17,684 nucleotides of DNA, from assembly GCA_036666555.1 (NCBI GenBank), contig JAVWVS010000036.1:1-17684 (forward strand). The letters are read 5' to 3'. Position 1 is the stretch's first letter; the number at the start of each line of letters is the position of its first letter. The notes beneath the pieces are model-generated. The model was not told the origin of the DNA. It searched no databases and saw nothing but the letters and a program-made list of their open reading frames with translations. Positions 6,864 to 14,819 of the stretch are shown one piece after another. The DNA is from UMGS1251 sp036666555 (GTDB taxonomy: Bacteria > Bacillota > Clostridia > Lachnospirales > Lachnospiraceae). A program made the translations under genes and the position numbers.

Positions 6864-8723
6864 ATGTTTGATATTGAAGAGGAGCTGAAAAAACTTCCGG
6901 CAAAACCAGGAGTCTATTTGATGCATGACGAAAGTGACGGTATCATTTATGTGGGGAAAGCCATCAGCTTAAAAAACCGAGTGCGACAATATTTTCAGAG
7001 TAGTCGGAATAAGGGACCAAAAATAGAGCAGATGGTTACTCATATTACACGATTTGAATATATTGTGACAGATTCGGAATTGGAAGCATTGGTACTGGAA
7101 TGCAATTTGATTAAAGAACATCATCCCAAATATAATACGATGCTGATGGATGACAAAAGCTATCCTTTTATTAAAATCACTGTAGAGGAGCCGTTTCCCA
7201 GAGTGATGATGGCAAGGAAAATGGTAAAGGATAAGGCGAAATATTTCGGGCCTTATACCAGTGCGGGAGCTGTGAAAGATACCATAGACCTTTTACGGAA
7301 GCTTTATCAGATTCGAAGCTGTAACCGGAATCTCCCAAGAGATATTGGGAAGGAACGTCCCTGTTTAAATTATCATATTAAGCAGTGTAATGGTCCTTGC
7401 CAAGGTTATATATCCCAGGAAGATTACCGCAAACAAATCGAGGAAGTAGTACGCTTTTTAAATGGCAATTATGAAGGAATTTTAAAAGATTTAACGCAGC
7501 AAATGTCTTGTGCTTCGGAACAACTGGAATTTGAAAAAGCCATAGAATATCGAGAACTGTTAACCAGTGTAAAACAGATTGCACAAAAACAGAAGATTAC
7601 CAACAGCAGTGGGGAAGACCGGGATATACTTGCGGTTGCCACTCAGGAGGAAGATGCGGTGGTGCAAGTGTTTTTCATTCGGGGAGGTCGCTTAATTGGG
7701 AGAGATCATTTCTATCTGCGCATTGCAAAAGAAGAAGGAAAAGGAGAAATCCTGGGGAGTTTTATTAAACAATTTTATGCAGGAACACCTTATATTCCGG
7801 CGAATTTAATTTTACAGGAAGAAATCGAGGATCTGGAACTTTTAGAAGAATGGCTGACAAAAAAGCGAGAGCATCGGGTTCATATTCGCGTTCCGCAAAA
7901 AGGAGAGAAAGAAAAAATCGTAGAACTTGCCAGGAAAAATGCGGAGCTGGTGCTCAGTACAGATAAAGAGCGACTGAAACGAGAAGAGGGCAGAACCATT
8001 GGTGCGGTGAAAGAAATAGAAGCACTGTTAGGTATTGAGAAAATCAACCGGATGGAAGCCTTTGACATATCCAATACCAATGGATTTGAATCGGTTGGTT
8101 CCATGGTGGTATATGAACGAGGAAAGCCAAAACGCAATGATTATCGAAAATTTAAAATTAAAAGTGTGCAAGGCCCCGATGATTATGCCAGTATGGAAGA
8201 AGTGCTAAGCAGAAGATTCCGACATGGATTGCAGGAACGGGCACTGGGGAAAGAATTGGGTGGTTTCCAGACCTTTCCGGACTTAATTATGATGGATGGA
8301 GGAAAAGGTCAGGTGAACATTGCACGAGAAGTACTACGGTCTATGTCTCTTACGATTCCGGTATGCGGGATGGTTAAGGATGATCACCATAGGACGAGAG
8401 GACTTTATTATGAAAATAGAGAAATAGAGATGGATCGATCCAGCGAAGGCTTTCGATTGATTACCAGAATTCAGGATGAAGCTCATCGATTTGCCATTGA
8501 ATTTCATCGAAAACTAAGGGGGCAAAGTCAAGTACACTCTGTTTTGGATGAGATACCCGGGGTGGGACCGGCCAGAAGAAAAGATTTAATGAAGCATTTT
8601 ATGAGTTTGGATGCAATGAAGGATGCCAAAGTGGAGGAAATCAAAGAACTTCCATCGATGAATGAAAAAGTAGCAAAAGATGTCTATAATTTTTTTCATC
8701 CAACATCAAATGTGGTACAATAA
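6864..8723 (+). CDS. uvrC: Excinuclease ABC subunit C
   Basis: UvrC (619 residues) makes the dual incisions of nucleotide excision repair with UvrA and UvrB. The order is: GIY-YIG nuclease domain (GVY at 16-18, IYVGK at 28-32), a Cys-rich region (C153, C167, C175, C179), UVR motif for UvrB binding (about 205-240), RNase H-like nuclease domain with D401 (AFDISNTNG), D440, D478 (MMDGGKGQ) and H541 (DEAHRFA), and a C-terminal helix-hairpin-helix region (about 562-612, EIPGVGPARRKDL). The four cysteines match the spacing reported for an iron-sulfur cluster in E. coli UvrC. The gene begins 3 bases after the lpdA stop with only a weak GGTGG upstream, so translational coupling is likely. It appears complete, and hprK follows directly. 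Confidence 0.97.
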   Translation: MFDIEEELKKLPAKPGVYLMHDESDGIIYVGKAISLKNRVRQYFQSSRNKGPKIEQMVTHITRFEYIVTDSELEALVLECNLIKEHHPKYNTMLMDDKSYPFIKITVEEPFPRVMMARKMVKDKAKYFGPYTSAGAVKDTIDLLRKLYQIRSCNRNLPRDIGKERPCLNYHIKQCNGPCQGYISQEDYRKQIEEVVRFLNGNYEGILKDLTQQMSCASEQLEFEKAIEYRELLTSVKQIAQKQKITNSSGEDRDILAVATQEEDAVVQVFFIRGGRLIGRDHFYLRIAKEEGKGEILGSFIKQFYAGTPYIPANLILQEEIEDLELLEEWLTKKREHRVHIRVPQKGEKEKIVELARKNAELVLSTDKERLKREEGRTIGAVKEIEALLGIEKINRMEAFDISNTNGFESVGSMVVYERGKPKRNDYRKFKIKSVQGPDDYASMEEVLSRRFRHGLQERALGKELGGFQTFPDLIMMDGGKGQVNIAREVLRSMSLTIPVCGMVKDDHHRTRGLYYENREIEMDRSSEGFRLITRIQDEAHRFAIEFHRKLRGQSQVHSVLDEIPGVGPARRKDLMKHFMSLDAMKDAKVEEIKELPSMNEKVAKDVYNFFHPTSNVVQ

Positions 8724-8759
8724 GGAGAGTATATGAGAGTAGGAAAAGGAGAGAATATG
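8722..8759 (+). promoter_or_regulatory. Tandem RBS-start units before hprK
   Basis: AAGGAGAG plus TATATG (8722-8735) and AAGGAGAG plus AATATG (8746-8759) match at 13 of 14 bases and lie 24 bases apart, in the same frame. Both ATGs could start HPr kinase, giving 318 or 310 residues. The second agrees better with the family N-terminus. The first could be a duplicate that adds MRVGKGEN. Confidence 0.6.
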
Positions 8760-9689
8760 TCAGGTGTAAAATTAAAAACAATCGTAGAAAAGATGAGCTT
8801 AAAAAATTTAATACCGGAAATAGACATGGAAGAAATTGAAATCACAGTACCGGATATTAACCGTCCGGCACTTCAGTTGGCAGGATTTTTTGACCATTTT
8901 GAATCTGCCAGAGTGCAGATTATTGGTTATGTAGAATATGCTTATTTAGAAACGGTTCCCAAAGAGAAACAAGAAGCATTGTACCGTGAATTGATGGCAT
9001 TTGATATTCCGTGCTTTATCTTTTGCCGCGACTTGATTCCGGATGATTTGTTTTTATCGATTGCAAAAGAAAAGGGAATTCCTACATTTTCAGCAGATAT
9101 GAAAACATCCTCTTTTATGGCAGAAATTATTCGCTGGTTGAATGTAGAGCTTGCTCCTTGTATTTCCATTCATGGAGTGCTAGTGGATGTGTATGGAGTG
9201 GGTGTACTGATTATGGGCGAAAGCGGAATCGGTAAAAGCGAAGCTGCATTAGAGCTGATTAAGCGTGGTCACCGTTTAGTAACGGATGATGTGGTAGAAA
9301 TACACAAAGTGAGTGATGAAACACTGGTAGGAACTGCACCGGATATTACAAGAAATTTCATCGAACTTCGTGGAATCGGTATTATTGATGTGAAAACGCT
9401 GTTTGGCGTACAAAGTGTGAAGGAAACTCAGAATATTGATTTAGTCATTACCTTAGAAGAGTGGGATAAAGAAAAAGAATACGATCGGTTGGGATTGGAA
9501 GACAATCACACAGAATTTTTAGGTAATCAAGTGGTCTGTCACTCGATTCCGATTCGACCGGGAAGAAATCTGGCGATTATTGTAGAATCCGCATCCGTGA
9601 ACCATCGTCAGAAGCAAATGGGATATAATGCAGCACAAGAATTATATCGGCGTGTGCAGGAAAATCTTACAAACAACAGTAAAAAATAA
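8757..9689 (+). CDS. hprK: HPr kinase/phosphorylase
   Basis: HprK phosphorylates and dephosphorylates HPr at Ser46. It controls carbon catabolite repression and PTS uptake in Firmicutes. From the ATG at 8757 the protein has 310 residues, the normal length. The N-terminal domain (about 1-125) has the INRPALQLAGFF signature. The C-terminal kinase domain has the conserved His in SIHGVLVDVYG (H139), the Walker A GESGIGKSE (154-162), the acidic D177-D178 in LVTDDVVEI, and the HprK family signature ELRGIGIIDV (203-212). An upstream in-frame ATG at 8733 also has its own AAGGAGAG, so an eight-residue-longer form is possible. I favour 8757 because the longer prefix is not typical of the family as I know it. 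It sits between uvrC and a glucokinase, joined by short gaps; uvrC-hprK linkage is common in Clostridia. Confidence 0.95.
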   Translation: MSGVKLKTIVEKMSLKNLIPEIDMEEIEITVPDINRPALQLAGFFDHFESARVQIIGYVEYAYLETVPKEKQEALYRELMAFDIPCFIFCRDLIPDDLFLSIAKEKGIPTFSADMKTSSFMAEIIRWLNVELAPCISIHGVLVDVYGVGVLIMGESGIGKSEAALELIKRGHRLVTDDVVEIHKVSDETLVGTAPDITRNFIELRGIGIIDVKTLFGVQSVKETQNIDLVITLEEWDKEKEYDRLGLEDNHTEFLGNQVVCHSIPIRPGRNLAIIVESASVNHRQKQMGYNAAQELYRRVQENLTNNSKK

Positions 9690-9704
9690 TAAGGAGAGTT
9701 GGGA

Positions 9705-10640
9705 ATGAATTATTGTTTTGGAATTGATATTGGTGGAACAACAGTAAAAATGGGTCTGTTTGAATTTACCGGAGTTATGGCAGATAAATGGGAAATTAAG
9801 ACATATACGGAAAATGAAGGGGTAGCAGTGCTACCGGATATAGCCGCTTCCATTCAAGCAAAGATGGAAGAAAAAGGTTTGAGAAAAGAACAAGTATTAG
9901 GAATTGGGGTAGGTGTTCCGGCACCGGTATCGGAAGATGGCATTGTAAACGGGTCGGCCAACCTGGGATGGAAATACAAAGAAGTCAAACATGAATTGGA
10001 AGAGTTGACTGGAATGTATGTAAAGGTAGAAAATGATGCGAATGTAGCAGCTTTGGGCGAGATGTGGAAGGGTGGCGGTATGGGCCACAAGAATCTGATT
10101 ATGGTGACCCTTGGAACCGGTGTAGGTGGTGGAATTATTTCCAGAGGAAAAATTCTGCGAGGAGCTCATGGCGCAGGTGGAGAAATCGGCCATCTATGTG
10201 TGAACTACGAAGAAGAAGAACGCTGTGGATGTGGGAATTATGGGTGTTTGGAACAATATGCATCCGCAACCGGAGTGGTGCGATTGGCAAAACGGAAGCT
10301 GGCACAGTCCAAGACGGATACAGTACTTCGAAGTTGTGGTGATATCAGTGCAAAGAGTGTTTTTGATGCAGCCAAGGAAGGCGATCAAATAGCCATTGAA
10401 ATTGCAGAAGAATTTGGACAATATTTGGGACATGCCCTTGCCAATATAGCCGCAATTACAGATCCGGCAGCCATTGTGATTGGTGGTGGTGTCTCCAGAG
10501 CAGGGAACATCCTGTTTGATTTTATTCAGACACCATTTATGGAAAAGGCTCTTTTTGCAAACAAAGAAGTTACATTTGCTTTGGCAACCCTGGGAAATGA
10601 TGCAGGAATCTGCGGAGCTGCAAAAATGATTCTACAATAA
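9705..10640 (+). CDS. glcK: ROK-family glucokinase
   Basis: This 311-residue ROK protein probably phosphorylates glucose with ATP to glucose 6-phosphate in the cytoplasm. It has the phosphate-binding DIGGTTVK (8-15), GVGVPAPV (68-75), the catalytic-base region ENDANVAALGE (109-119, D111), and the ATP loop LGTGVGGG. Its ROK zinc site comprises H163 in GAHGAGGEIGH and C174, C176 and C181 in CGCGNYGCLEQ. It lacks the N-terminal helix-turn-helix of ROK repressors, so it is an enzyme rather than a regulator. A TTG at 9699 gives a longer frame but touches the AAGGAGAG (9691-9698). The ATG at 9705, 6 bases downstream, is the better start. Other hexoses or N-acetylmannosamine cannot be excluded as substrates. 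Linkage to hprK suggests a shared carbon-metabolism role. The cluster ends here. Confidence 0.9.
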   Translation: MNYCFGIDIGGTTVKMGLFEFTGVMADKWEIKTYTENEGVAVLPDIAASIQAKMEEKGLRKEQVLGIGVGVPAPVSEDGIVNGSANLGWKYKEVKHELEELTGMYVKVENDANVAALGEMWKGGGMGHKNLIMVTLGTGVGGGIISRGKILRGAHGAGGEIGHLCVNYEEEERCGCGNYGCLEQYASATGVVRLAKRKLAQSKTDTVLRSCGDISAKSVFDAAKEGDQIAIEIAEEFGQYLGHALANIAAITDPAAIVIGGGVSRAGNILFDFIQTPFMEKALFANKEVTFALATLGNDAGICGAAKMILQ

Positions 10641-10650
10641 TCAGAATGTC

Positions 10651-10693
10651 AAAAAAAGTTCTGCGTCAGTTATCTGGGCGCAGAACTTTTTTT
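10651..10693. terminator. Bidirectional intrinsic terminator between glcK and the PBP gene
   Basis: A 15-bp perfect stem (10651-10665 with 10679-10693) has a run of seven A on one side and seven T on the other. It can work on both strands. The loop contains a further CAG/CTG mini-stem around TTAT (10667-10676). It lies just after the glcK stop and 18 bases beyond the stop of the convergent PBP gene. Confidence 0.92.
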
Positions 10694-10711
10694 CGTTTAT
10701 GGATGTTCTAT

Positions 10712-13261
10712 TTATGGTGTAGTAGGTGGTGTCTCCGGAGGAGTAGGCGGCGTTTCTGGTGTGGTAGGTGGTGTCTCCGGAGGCGTTTCCGGAGGTGCCT
10801 CTGGTGTAACAGGAGGTGCTTCCGGTGTTGTGCTACCTCCTTCATGAGAAGGAGCACTTGGTGTTTCGGTATCATTAGTATTGCTCTGCGGTTCTTCTTC
10901 TTTTTTGTTAATTCTACCACCATGGTTACCGGAACAAGTTTCGGCCGGTGCAGTTCCGGCGGCAAAGAATTCGGTGTAACTTGGACAAACCCCTGCAATG
11001 GCAAGGTTCCCCGTTACAGTACAGACACTTTTCTGCTCGATGGAAGGAGGCATCACAAAGTCTTTATGAGGTAGATTCGCATGAACCCGTTCCATAATAT
11101 TACGCCATATCACAAGATGATAAGAAGTTCCCAGATTGGAAAGGGAAGTATTGTCATCATAGCCAGACCATACCGAACAAGTGTAATAAGGAGTAAATGC
11201 AGAGAACCAAATATCTACGTCCTTGGTAGTGGTACCGGTTTTACCGGATACCGGCATGTTAGAAAGCTGTGCTTTGGTACCGGTACCTTGTGTAATAACA
11301 TCCTGCATGGCATTGGTCAGCAAAGCAGCGGTAGTATCTTTGATTGCCTGATGACTTTCACCCGGATTTTCAATTAATATGTTTCCATCGTGATCTAATA
11401 TCTTTGTATAATAAACTGGGCGGTTATAGGTGCCGTTATTGGCGATGGATGCATAAGCTGCAGTCATCTCCACGTTGGTGACACCATGAGTGATACCACC
11501 AAGAGCTGTAGCCTGAGCAATATCAGAAAAAATTCCGCCGGGCTGTTGTTCGTTTTCAGCTAAGGTCGTAAAGGAAAAGTTATTCTTTAAGTAATCAAAC
11601 CCAAGTTGGGGGGTGATTTCCGTCAGCATTTTGACGGCACAGATATTCATGGATTGCTCAATTGCTTTTCGCATGGTCTGTGGTCCTTTATAGTAGTCAC
11701 CCCACCAGTTTTTAACCGGAACGCCACTATCGTAACTAAAAGGTTCATCTACAATCACGGTTGCCAGGGTTTTTCCGGCAGCATCCAGAGCCGGTGCATA
11801 GGTAGATAGAATTTTAAAACAAGACCCGGGCTGCCGTGGGGAATACGCACGATTTAAGCTCTTACTTTCTGTTTTGGGACCACGTCCACCTACCAGAGCT
11901 TTGACTTGTCCTGTAGCTTGATCCATCAGTACGACCGATGCCTGAGGTTGGGGAGCAAAGTTAACTCTTTCATCGTAAGTATCCCCTTCTCTGGCAATGG
12001 TGGATTTAAACTCGTCTACCATTGCCTGTCCTTCTTCCGGAGAATCAAAGGTAAGACTGTCCATTCCGTAAGCATTCCGTCGATAGGCCTGTACAGCATT
12101 ATGATCTAAGTTCTCAACAGTACCGTCTGCACGGCGAATGGTTAGAACATAACTTAGGCCATACTGAATACTGGAAGGATAGTTTTCATCGTTGTTCATT
12201 TCTTCATCACAGATTCCTTGTATGCCTAAATCCTGTGTGGAAAATACTTTTAATCCACCACTGTATAGTGCATTATAAGCTTGGTTTTCCGAATAATTTT
12301 TAAAGTTTTGCAAATCTTCGATAATCTGCTGGGACATAGCATCCACAAAATAACTATTGGGTACAGAATTATCTAAGGTACTATTGAGGTTTTGAATCCG
12401 TTCATAGACATTGTCTGCCATGGCCTCATCATGTTGTGCCTGAGTAATATATTTTTGCTCAAACATGTTATCCAACACTTTTTTACGGCGCTTTGCATTT
12501 GCCTCCGGATTCGTAATAGGATTATATTTGGAAGGACTCTGAGTAATTCCGGCAATGACTGCGTCTTCGGAAAGAGTTAATTCAGATACATCCTTACCAA
12601 AATAACGCTTTGCGGCTACTTGTACCCCTAAGGAATTTTGACCAAGGTTAATGGTATTGAGATAATTTTCTAAAATTTGATTCTTATCCATCTGCTTCTC
12701 AATTTCTACAGCTAGATATTGTTCCTGCAGTTTTCGTTCCAAGCTGTCATAGAATGTCTTTTCTTTTGTAAAATTGGGAAATACATTGTTCTTAATTAAC
12801 TGCTGTGTTAAAGTACTGGCACCTTCGGAGAAGTTTCCGGTAGTCAGTCCGATGACACCGGCTCTGGCAATACCTTGGAGATCAATTCCGTTGTGCTTGT
12901 AAAAACGTTCATCTTCAATTGCTACAAAAGCATTCTGCAAATCCTTTGGAATCTGATCAATGGTTTTATTAATACGATTCGAACCTTCCGAAATAAATCG
13001 CTTGGTTTCTGTGGTACCATCTGCGGCGTAGACAAAAGTAGTGTACTTACTGGGCTCTACATCTTCCGGAGAAATCTTAGGAGCGTCGTCTACGATTTTC
13101 TTTAAAAATAATCCCGTACCTACCATGCCAAGTATTGCAATTAAGATGACACAGAGTAAAAATCCCTTGAATAAACGGACTCCGGTCCGCTTTTTTTTCA
13201 TTGTAGATTTTGAGGAAATTTCTTTTTGTTGCTGAGAAGCTTTATTTTTTCCATAATTCAT
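10712..13261 (-). CDS. Class A penicillin-binding protein (PBP1A-like transglycosylase/transpeptidase)
   Basis: The 849-residue protein makes and crosslinks peptidoglycan on the outer membrane face. A basic cytoplasmic tail precedes one membrane helix (about 31-53). The GT51 transglycosylase domain has catalytic E116 in EDERFYKHNG and EGASTLTQQL (147-156). The transpeptidase domain has S480 in the SxxK motif SCFK, SMN (537-539) and KTGT (674-677). Five further cysteines lie beyond residue 695 (C695, C747, C759, C776 among them), a feature of clostridial PBPs. The last 40 or so residues are a Pro/Thr/Glu tail built on PETPP units, likely a flexible wall-spanning extension. AAGGAGG (complement of 13271-13277) lies 9 bases before the ATG. 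The gene is divergent from yigZ and convergent with glcK. It resembles ponA/pbpF types, but I leave the symbol open. Confidence 0.95.
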   Translation of the reverse strand: MNYGKNKASQQQKEISSKSTMKKKRTGVRLFKGFLLCVILIAILGMVGTGLFLKKIVDDAPKISPEDVEPSKYTTFVYAADGTTETKRFISEGSNRINKTIDQIPKDLQNAFVAIEDERFYKHNGIDLQGIARAGVIGLTTGNFSEGASTLTQQLIKNNVFPNFTKEKTFYDSLERKLQEQYLAVEIEKQMDKNQILENYLNTINLGQNSLGVQVAAKRYFGKDVSELTLSEDAVIAGITQSPSKYNPITNPEANAKRRKKVLDNMFEQKYITQAQHDEAMADNVYERIQNLNSTLDNSVPNSYFVDAMSQQIIEDLQNFKNYSENQAYNALYSGGLKVFSTQDLGIQGICDEEMNNDENYPSSIQYGLSYVLTIRRADGTVENLDHNAVQAYRRNAYGMDSLTFDSPEEGQAMVDEFKSTIAREGDTYDERVNFAPQPQASVVLMDQATGQVKALVGGRGPKTESKSLNRAYSPRQPGSCFKILSTYAPALDAAGKTLATVIVDEPFSYDSGVPVKNWWGDYYKGPQTMRKAIEQSMNICAVKMLTEITPQLGFDYLKNNFSFTTLAENEQQPGGIFSDIAQATALGGITHGVTNVEMTAAYASIANNGTYNRPVYYTKILDHDGNILIENPGESHQAIKDTTAALLTNAMQDVITQGTGTKAQLSNMPVSGKTGTTTKDVDIWFSAFTPYYTCSVWSGYDDNTSLSNLGTSYHLVIWRNIMERVHANLPHKDFVMPPSIEQKSVCTVTGNLAIAGVCPSYTEFFAAGTAPAETCSGNHGGRINKKEEEPQSNTNDTETPSAPSHEGGSTTPEAPPVTPEAPPETPPETPPTTPETPPTPPETPPTTP
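10715..10830 (-). repeat. Proline-rich tandem repeats coding the PBP tail
   Basis: A 27-base block at 10716-10742 recurs at 10758-10784 with 25 of 27 matches, a 42-base period (14 residues). Shorter GTNTCCGGAGG-like units fill the rest. It encodes repeated PETPP and TTPEAPP units at the C-terminus. Repeats of this kind can change in number by slippage, so tail length may vary between strains. Confidence 0.75.
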
Positions 13262-13270
13262 GAATTGCTG

Positions 13271-13297
13271 CCTCCTTCATACCAAATCATTATACCA
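13271..13297 (-). promoter_or_regulatory. Promoter and RBS of the PBP gene
   Basis: On the minus strand an extended -10, TGG-TATAAT (13289-13297), is followed by AAGGAGG (13271-13277) and, 9 bases on, the ATG. The -35 region is poor (TTTATT at 17 bases), which agrees with an extended -10 promoter. The leader is very short. Confidence 0.6.
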
Positions 13298-13389
13298 AAT
13301 ATACCCTTTGAAATAAAGAGAAACTTAAAAAGTTCATATTTCACTAGGAAATTCTTAAGAAATTCATGTGCATTCAGGTGTTTCTTTGT

Positions 13390-13395
13390 TATACT
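13390..13395 (+). promoter_or_regulatory. Possible -10 element of yigZ
   Basis: TATACT lies 35 bases before the yigZ start. The best hexamer 17 bases upstream is TGTGCA (13367-13372), a weak -35. It is the only reasonable plus-strand candidate in the 168-bp divergent region. Confidence 0.35.
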
Positions 13396-13429
13396 GGTAG
13401 CAGATGAAAAAAGAACGGAGAATGGTAAT

Positions 13430-14080
13430 ATGCTAGAGCAGTATCAAACTATCTATCAAGGTGGAGTGAGTGAAATTATTGAAAAAAAGTCACGATTTAT
13501 TGCAGAAACAGGCCATGTAAAAAGTGAAATGGAAGCCAATGTTTTTATAGAAAACATCAGGAAAAAGCATCGGGATGCGAACCATCATTGTTTTGCCTAT
13601 GTGATTGGTCATACAGGCCAAATGCAAAGATGCAGTGACGATGGAGAGCCTGCAAAGACAGCGGGAAGACCTATTTTAGATGTGCTGATGGGAGAACAGC
13701 TTTGTGATGCGGTGGTAGTGGTGACCAGGTATTTTGGAGGGACGCTGCTTGGAACAGGAGGGCTGGTTCGTGCGTATACCAGTGCAGCGCAAGAGGGGAT
13801 TGGTCATAGTGTTATTATTACCAAAATACCGGGAATTAAACTAAAAATTCATACAGACTATACGGGACACGGAAAGATACAGTATCTGTTATTACAAAAA
13901 CAGTTGACGATTTTAAATACGGTATACGAAGACCGCGTGTGTGTAGAAGTGCTGATTCCGACCCAGCAAAAAGCAGAAGTGCAAGCAGAATTAATAGAAG
14001 GAACCAATGGGAGAGCAACACTTACATGGGGAGAAGAGTGTTGGTATGCAAAAGTGAATGGAGCAATTAAGCTAATTTAA
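13430..14080 (+). CDS. yigZ: YigZ/IMPACT-family protein (UPF0029 plus DUF1949)
   Basis: The protein has 216 residues, the normal size for bacterial YigZ. The N-terminal UPF0029/IMPACT domain carries the signature DGEPAKTAGRPIL (71-83) and VVTRYFGGTLLGTGGLVRAY (97-116). The C-terminal part (about 132-210) is the DUF1949 ferredoxin-like domain. Eukaryotic IMPACT relatives regulate the kinase GCN2. The bacterial role is not settled, although a nucleic-acid or ribosome link has been suggested from structure. The reading frame is open back to 13226, but that part overlaps the PBP promoter and start. The ATG at 13430, with GGAG (13417-13420) 9 bases upstream, gives the family N-terminus. It stands alone, divergent from the PBP gene and closed by a terminator. 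Confidence 0.93.
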   Translation: MLEQYQTIYQGGVSEIIEKKSRFIAETGHVKSEMEANVFIENIRKKHRDANHHCFAYVIGHTGQMQRCSDDGEPAKTAGRPILDVLMGEQLCDAVVVVTRYFGGTLLGTGGLVRAYTSAAQEGIGHSVIITKIPGIKLKIHTDYTGHGKIQYLLLQKQLTILNTVYEDRVCVEVLIPTQQKAEVQAELIEGTNGRATLTWGEECWYAKVNGAIKLI

Positions 14081-14121
14081 AAGCAGGAAGTCTGGATGTA
14101 AATATCCAGCTTCCTGCTTTT
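14079..14121. terminator. Bidirectional intrinsic terminator between yigZ and hpf
   Basis: AAAAGCAGGAAG and CTGGAT pair with ATCCAG and CTTCCTGCTTTT around a 6-base loop, with a single bulged T at 14091. A-run and T-run flanks allow use on both strands. It begins within the yigZ stop codon and ends 13 bases beyond the hpf stop. Confidence 0.9.
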
Positions 14122-14134
14122 TCATATGACCTAT

Positions 14135-14671
14135 TTATTGAAATTCCGGTTCAATCAGTCCATAGGTGTTATTTTTACGTTTGTAAACAACATTGACTTC
14201 ATCGGTTTCTGCATTGCTAAATACAAAAAAGGTGTGACCGAGAAGTTCCATCTGAATGCAAGCATCTTCCGGGAACATTGGTTTAATTCCAAAACGTTTT
14301 GTACGAATAATCTGAATCTCTTCTTCCATCGAAGGATCTGATTCCGATTCGAAAAAGTCTGGTTGAAAATTATTGCCACCTTGATGTTTTGCAACTAACT
14401 TCGTTTTATACTTACGAAGCTGACGTTCAATGACCTCTTCTACTAAATCGATGGATACATACATATCACTGCTGACTTGTTCGGAACGAATAATATTGCC
14501 TTTGACGGGAATGGTTACCTCAATTTTCTGGCGTTCCTTTTCTACACTGACGGTTACAACAATTTCGGTTTCGGGAGTGAAATACCTTTCGAGTTTGCCT
14601 AGTTTTTGTTCAATCGTATCTTTCAAGCCTGGTGTTACATCGATGTTCTTACCACTAATAATAAAATTCAT
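14135..14671 (-). CDS. hpf: Long-form ribosome hibernation promoting factor
   Basis: The 178-residue protein binds the 30S subunit and causes 100S ribosome dimers in stationary phase or stress. The N-terminal S30AE domain (about 1-95) has ISGKNIDVTPGLKD, the EVTIPVKG strand and the SIDLVEEVIERQLRKYK helix. A variable acidic linker (about 96-118) joins it to the C-terminal dimerisation domain (about 121-178) with IIRTKRFGIKPM, PEDACIQMELLGHTFFVF and NVVYKRKNNTYGLIEP. This is the long form of Firmicutes, not the short gamma-proteobacterial HPF. A TTG at 14680 gives a longer frame but directly abuts AAAGGAG (14681-14687). The ATG at 14671, 9 bases away, is the likely start. It has its own promoter and is followed by a terminator, so it is monocistronic. 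Confidence 0.96.
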   Translation of the reverse strand: MNFIISGKNIDVTPGLKDTIEQKLGKLERYFTPETEIVVTVSVEKERQKIEVTIPVKGNIIRSEQVSSDMYVSIDLVEEVIERQLRKYKTKLVAKHQGGNNFQPDFFESESDPSMEEEIQIIRTKRFGIKPMFPEDACIQMELLGHTFFVFSNAETDEVNVVYKRKNNTYGLIEPEFQ

Positions 14672-14742
14672 GATGTTCAACTCCTTTTTACTGTATTGTA
14701 CAACTCCTATTCAATTAAAAATAAGGTTTGTACCTTGTTTAC

Positions 14743-14772
14743 ATTATACTCCAAGTCTATCCTTACATGCAA
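14743..14772 (-). promoter_or_regulatory. hpf: Probable promoter of hpf
   Basis: On the minus strand a perfect TATAAT (14743-14748) follows TTGCAT (14767-14772) with an 18-base spacer. The leader to the ATG is about 65 bases. It holds a small stem (AAGGT-ACAA-ACCTT, 14721-14734) and two AGGAGTTG copies (14702-14709 and 14679-14686), the second being the ribosome binding site. A stress sigma factor site is possible but not shown. Confidence 0.55.
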
Positions 14773-14778
14773 TAAGAA

Positions 14779-14805
14779 TATAGATAAATTTATTAAATAT
14801 CTATA
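14779..14805. repeat. AT-rich inverted repeat between PAP2 and hpf genes
   Basis: TATAGATA (14779-14786) and TATCTATA (14798-14805) form a perfect 8-bp inverted repeat with an 11-base AT loop. It is 15 bases past the PAP2 stop, where a terminator would be expected, but it has one G-C pair and no clear T-tract. It could be a weak terminator or an operator near the hpf promoter. Confidence 0.35.
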
Positions 14806-14819
14806 AAAGACTGATAACT

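Noticed and set aside
9699..9704. TTG start for glcK
   Set aside because: It directly abuts the AAGGAGAG ribosome binding site, leaving no spacer; the ATG 6 bases on is correctly spaced.
10646..11074. A 142-residue plus-strand frame rich in Arg, Cys and Trp
   Set aside because: It is the antisense shadow of the proline-rich tail and C-terminus of the PBP gene, starts inside the bidirectional terminator, and has repeat-driven composition.
13226..13429. N-terminal extension of the yigZ frame
   Set aside because: It covers the PBP start, RBS and promoter on the other strand, and the family N-terminus begins at 13430, where a GGAG is well placed.
14672..14680. TTG start for hpf
   Set aside because: The AAAGGAG ends at the base before it; the ATG at 14671 has a 9-base spacer.
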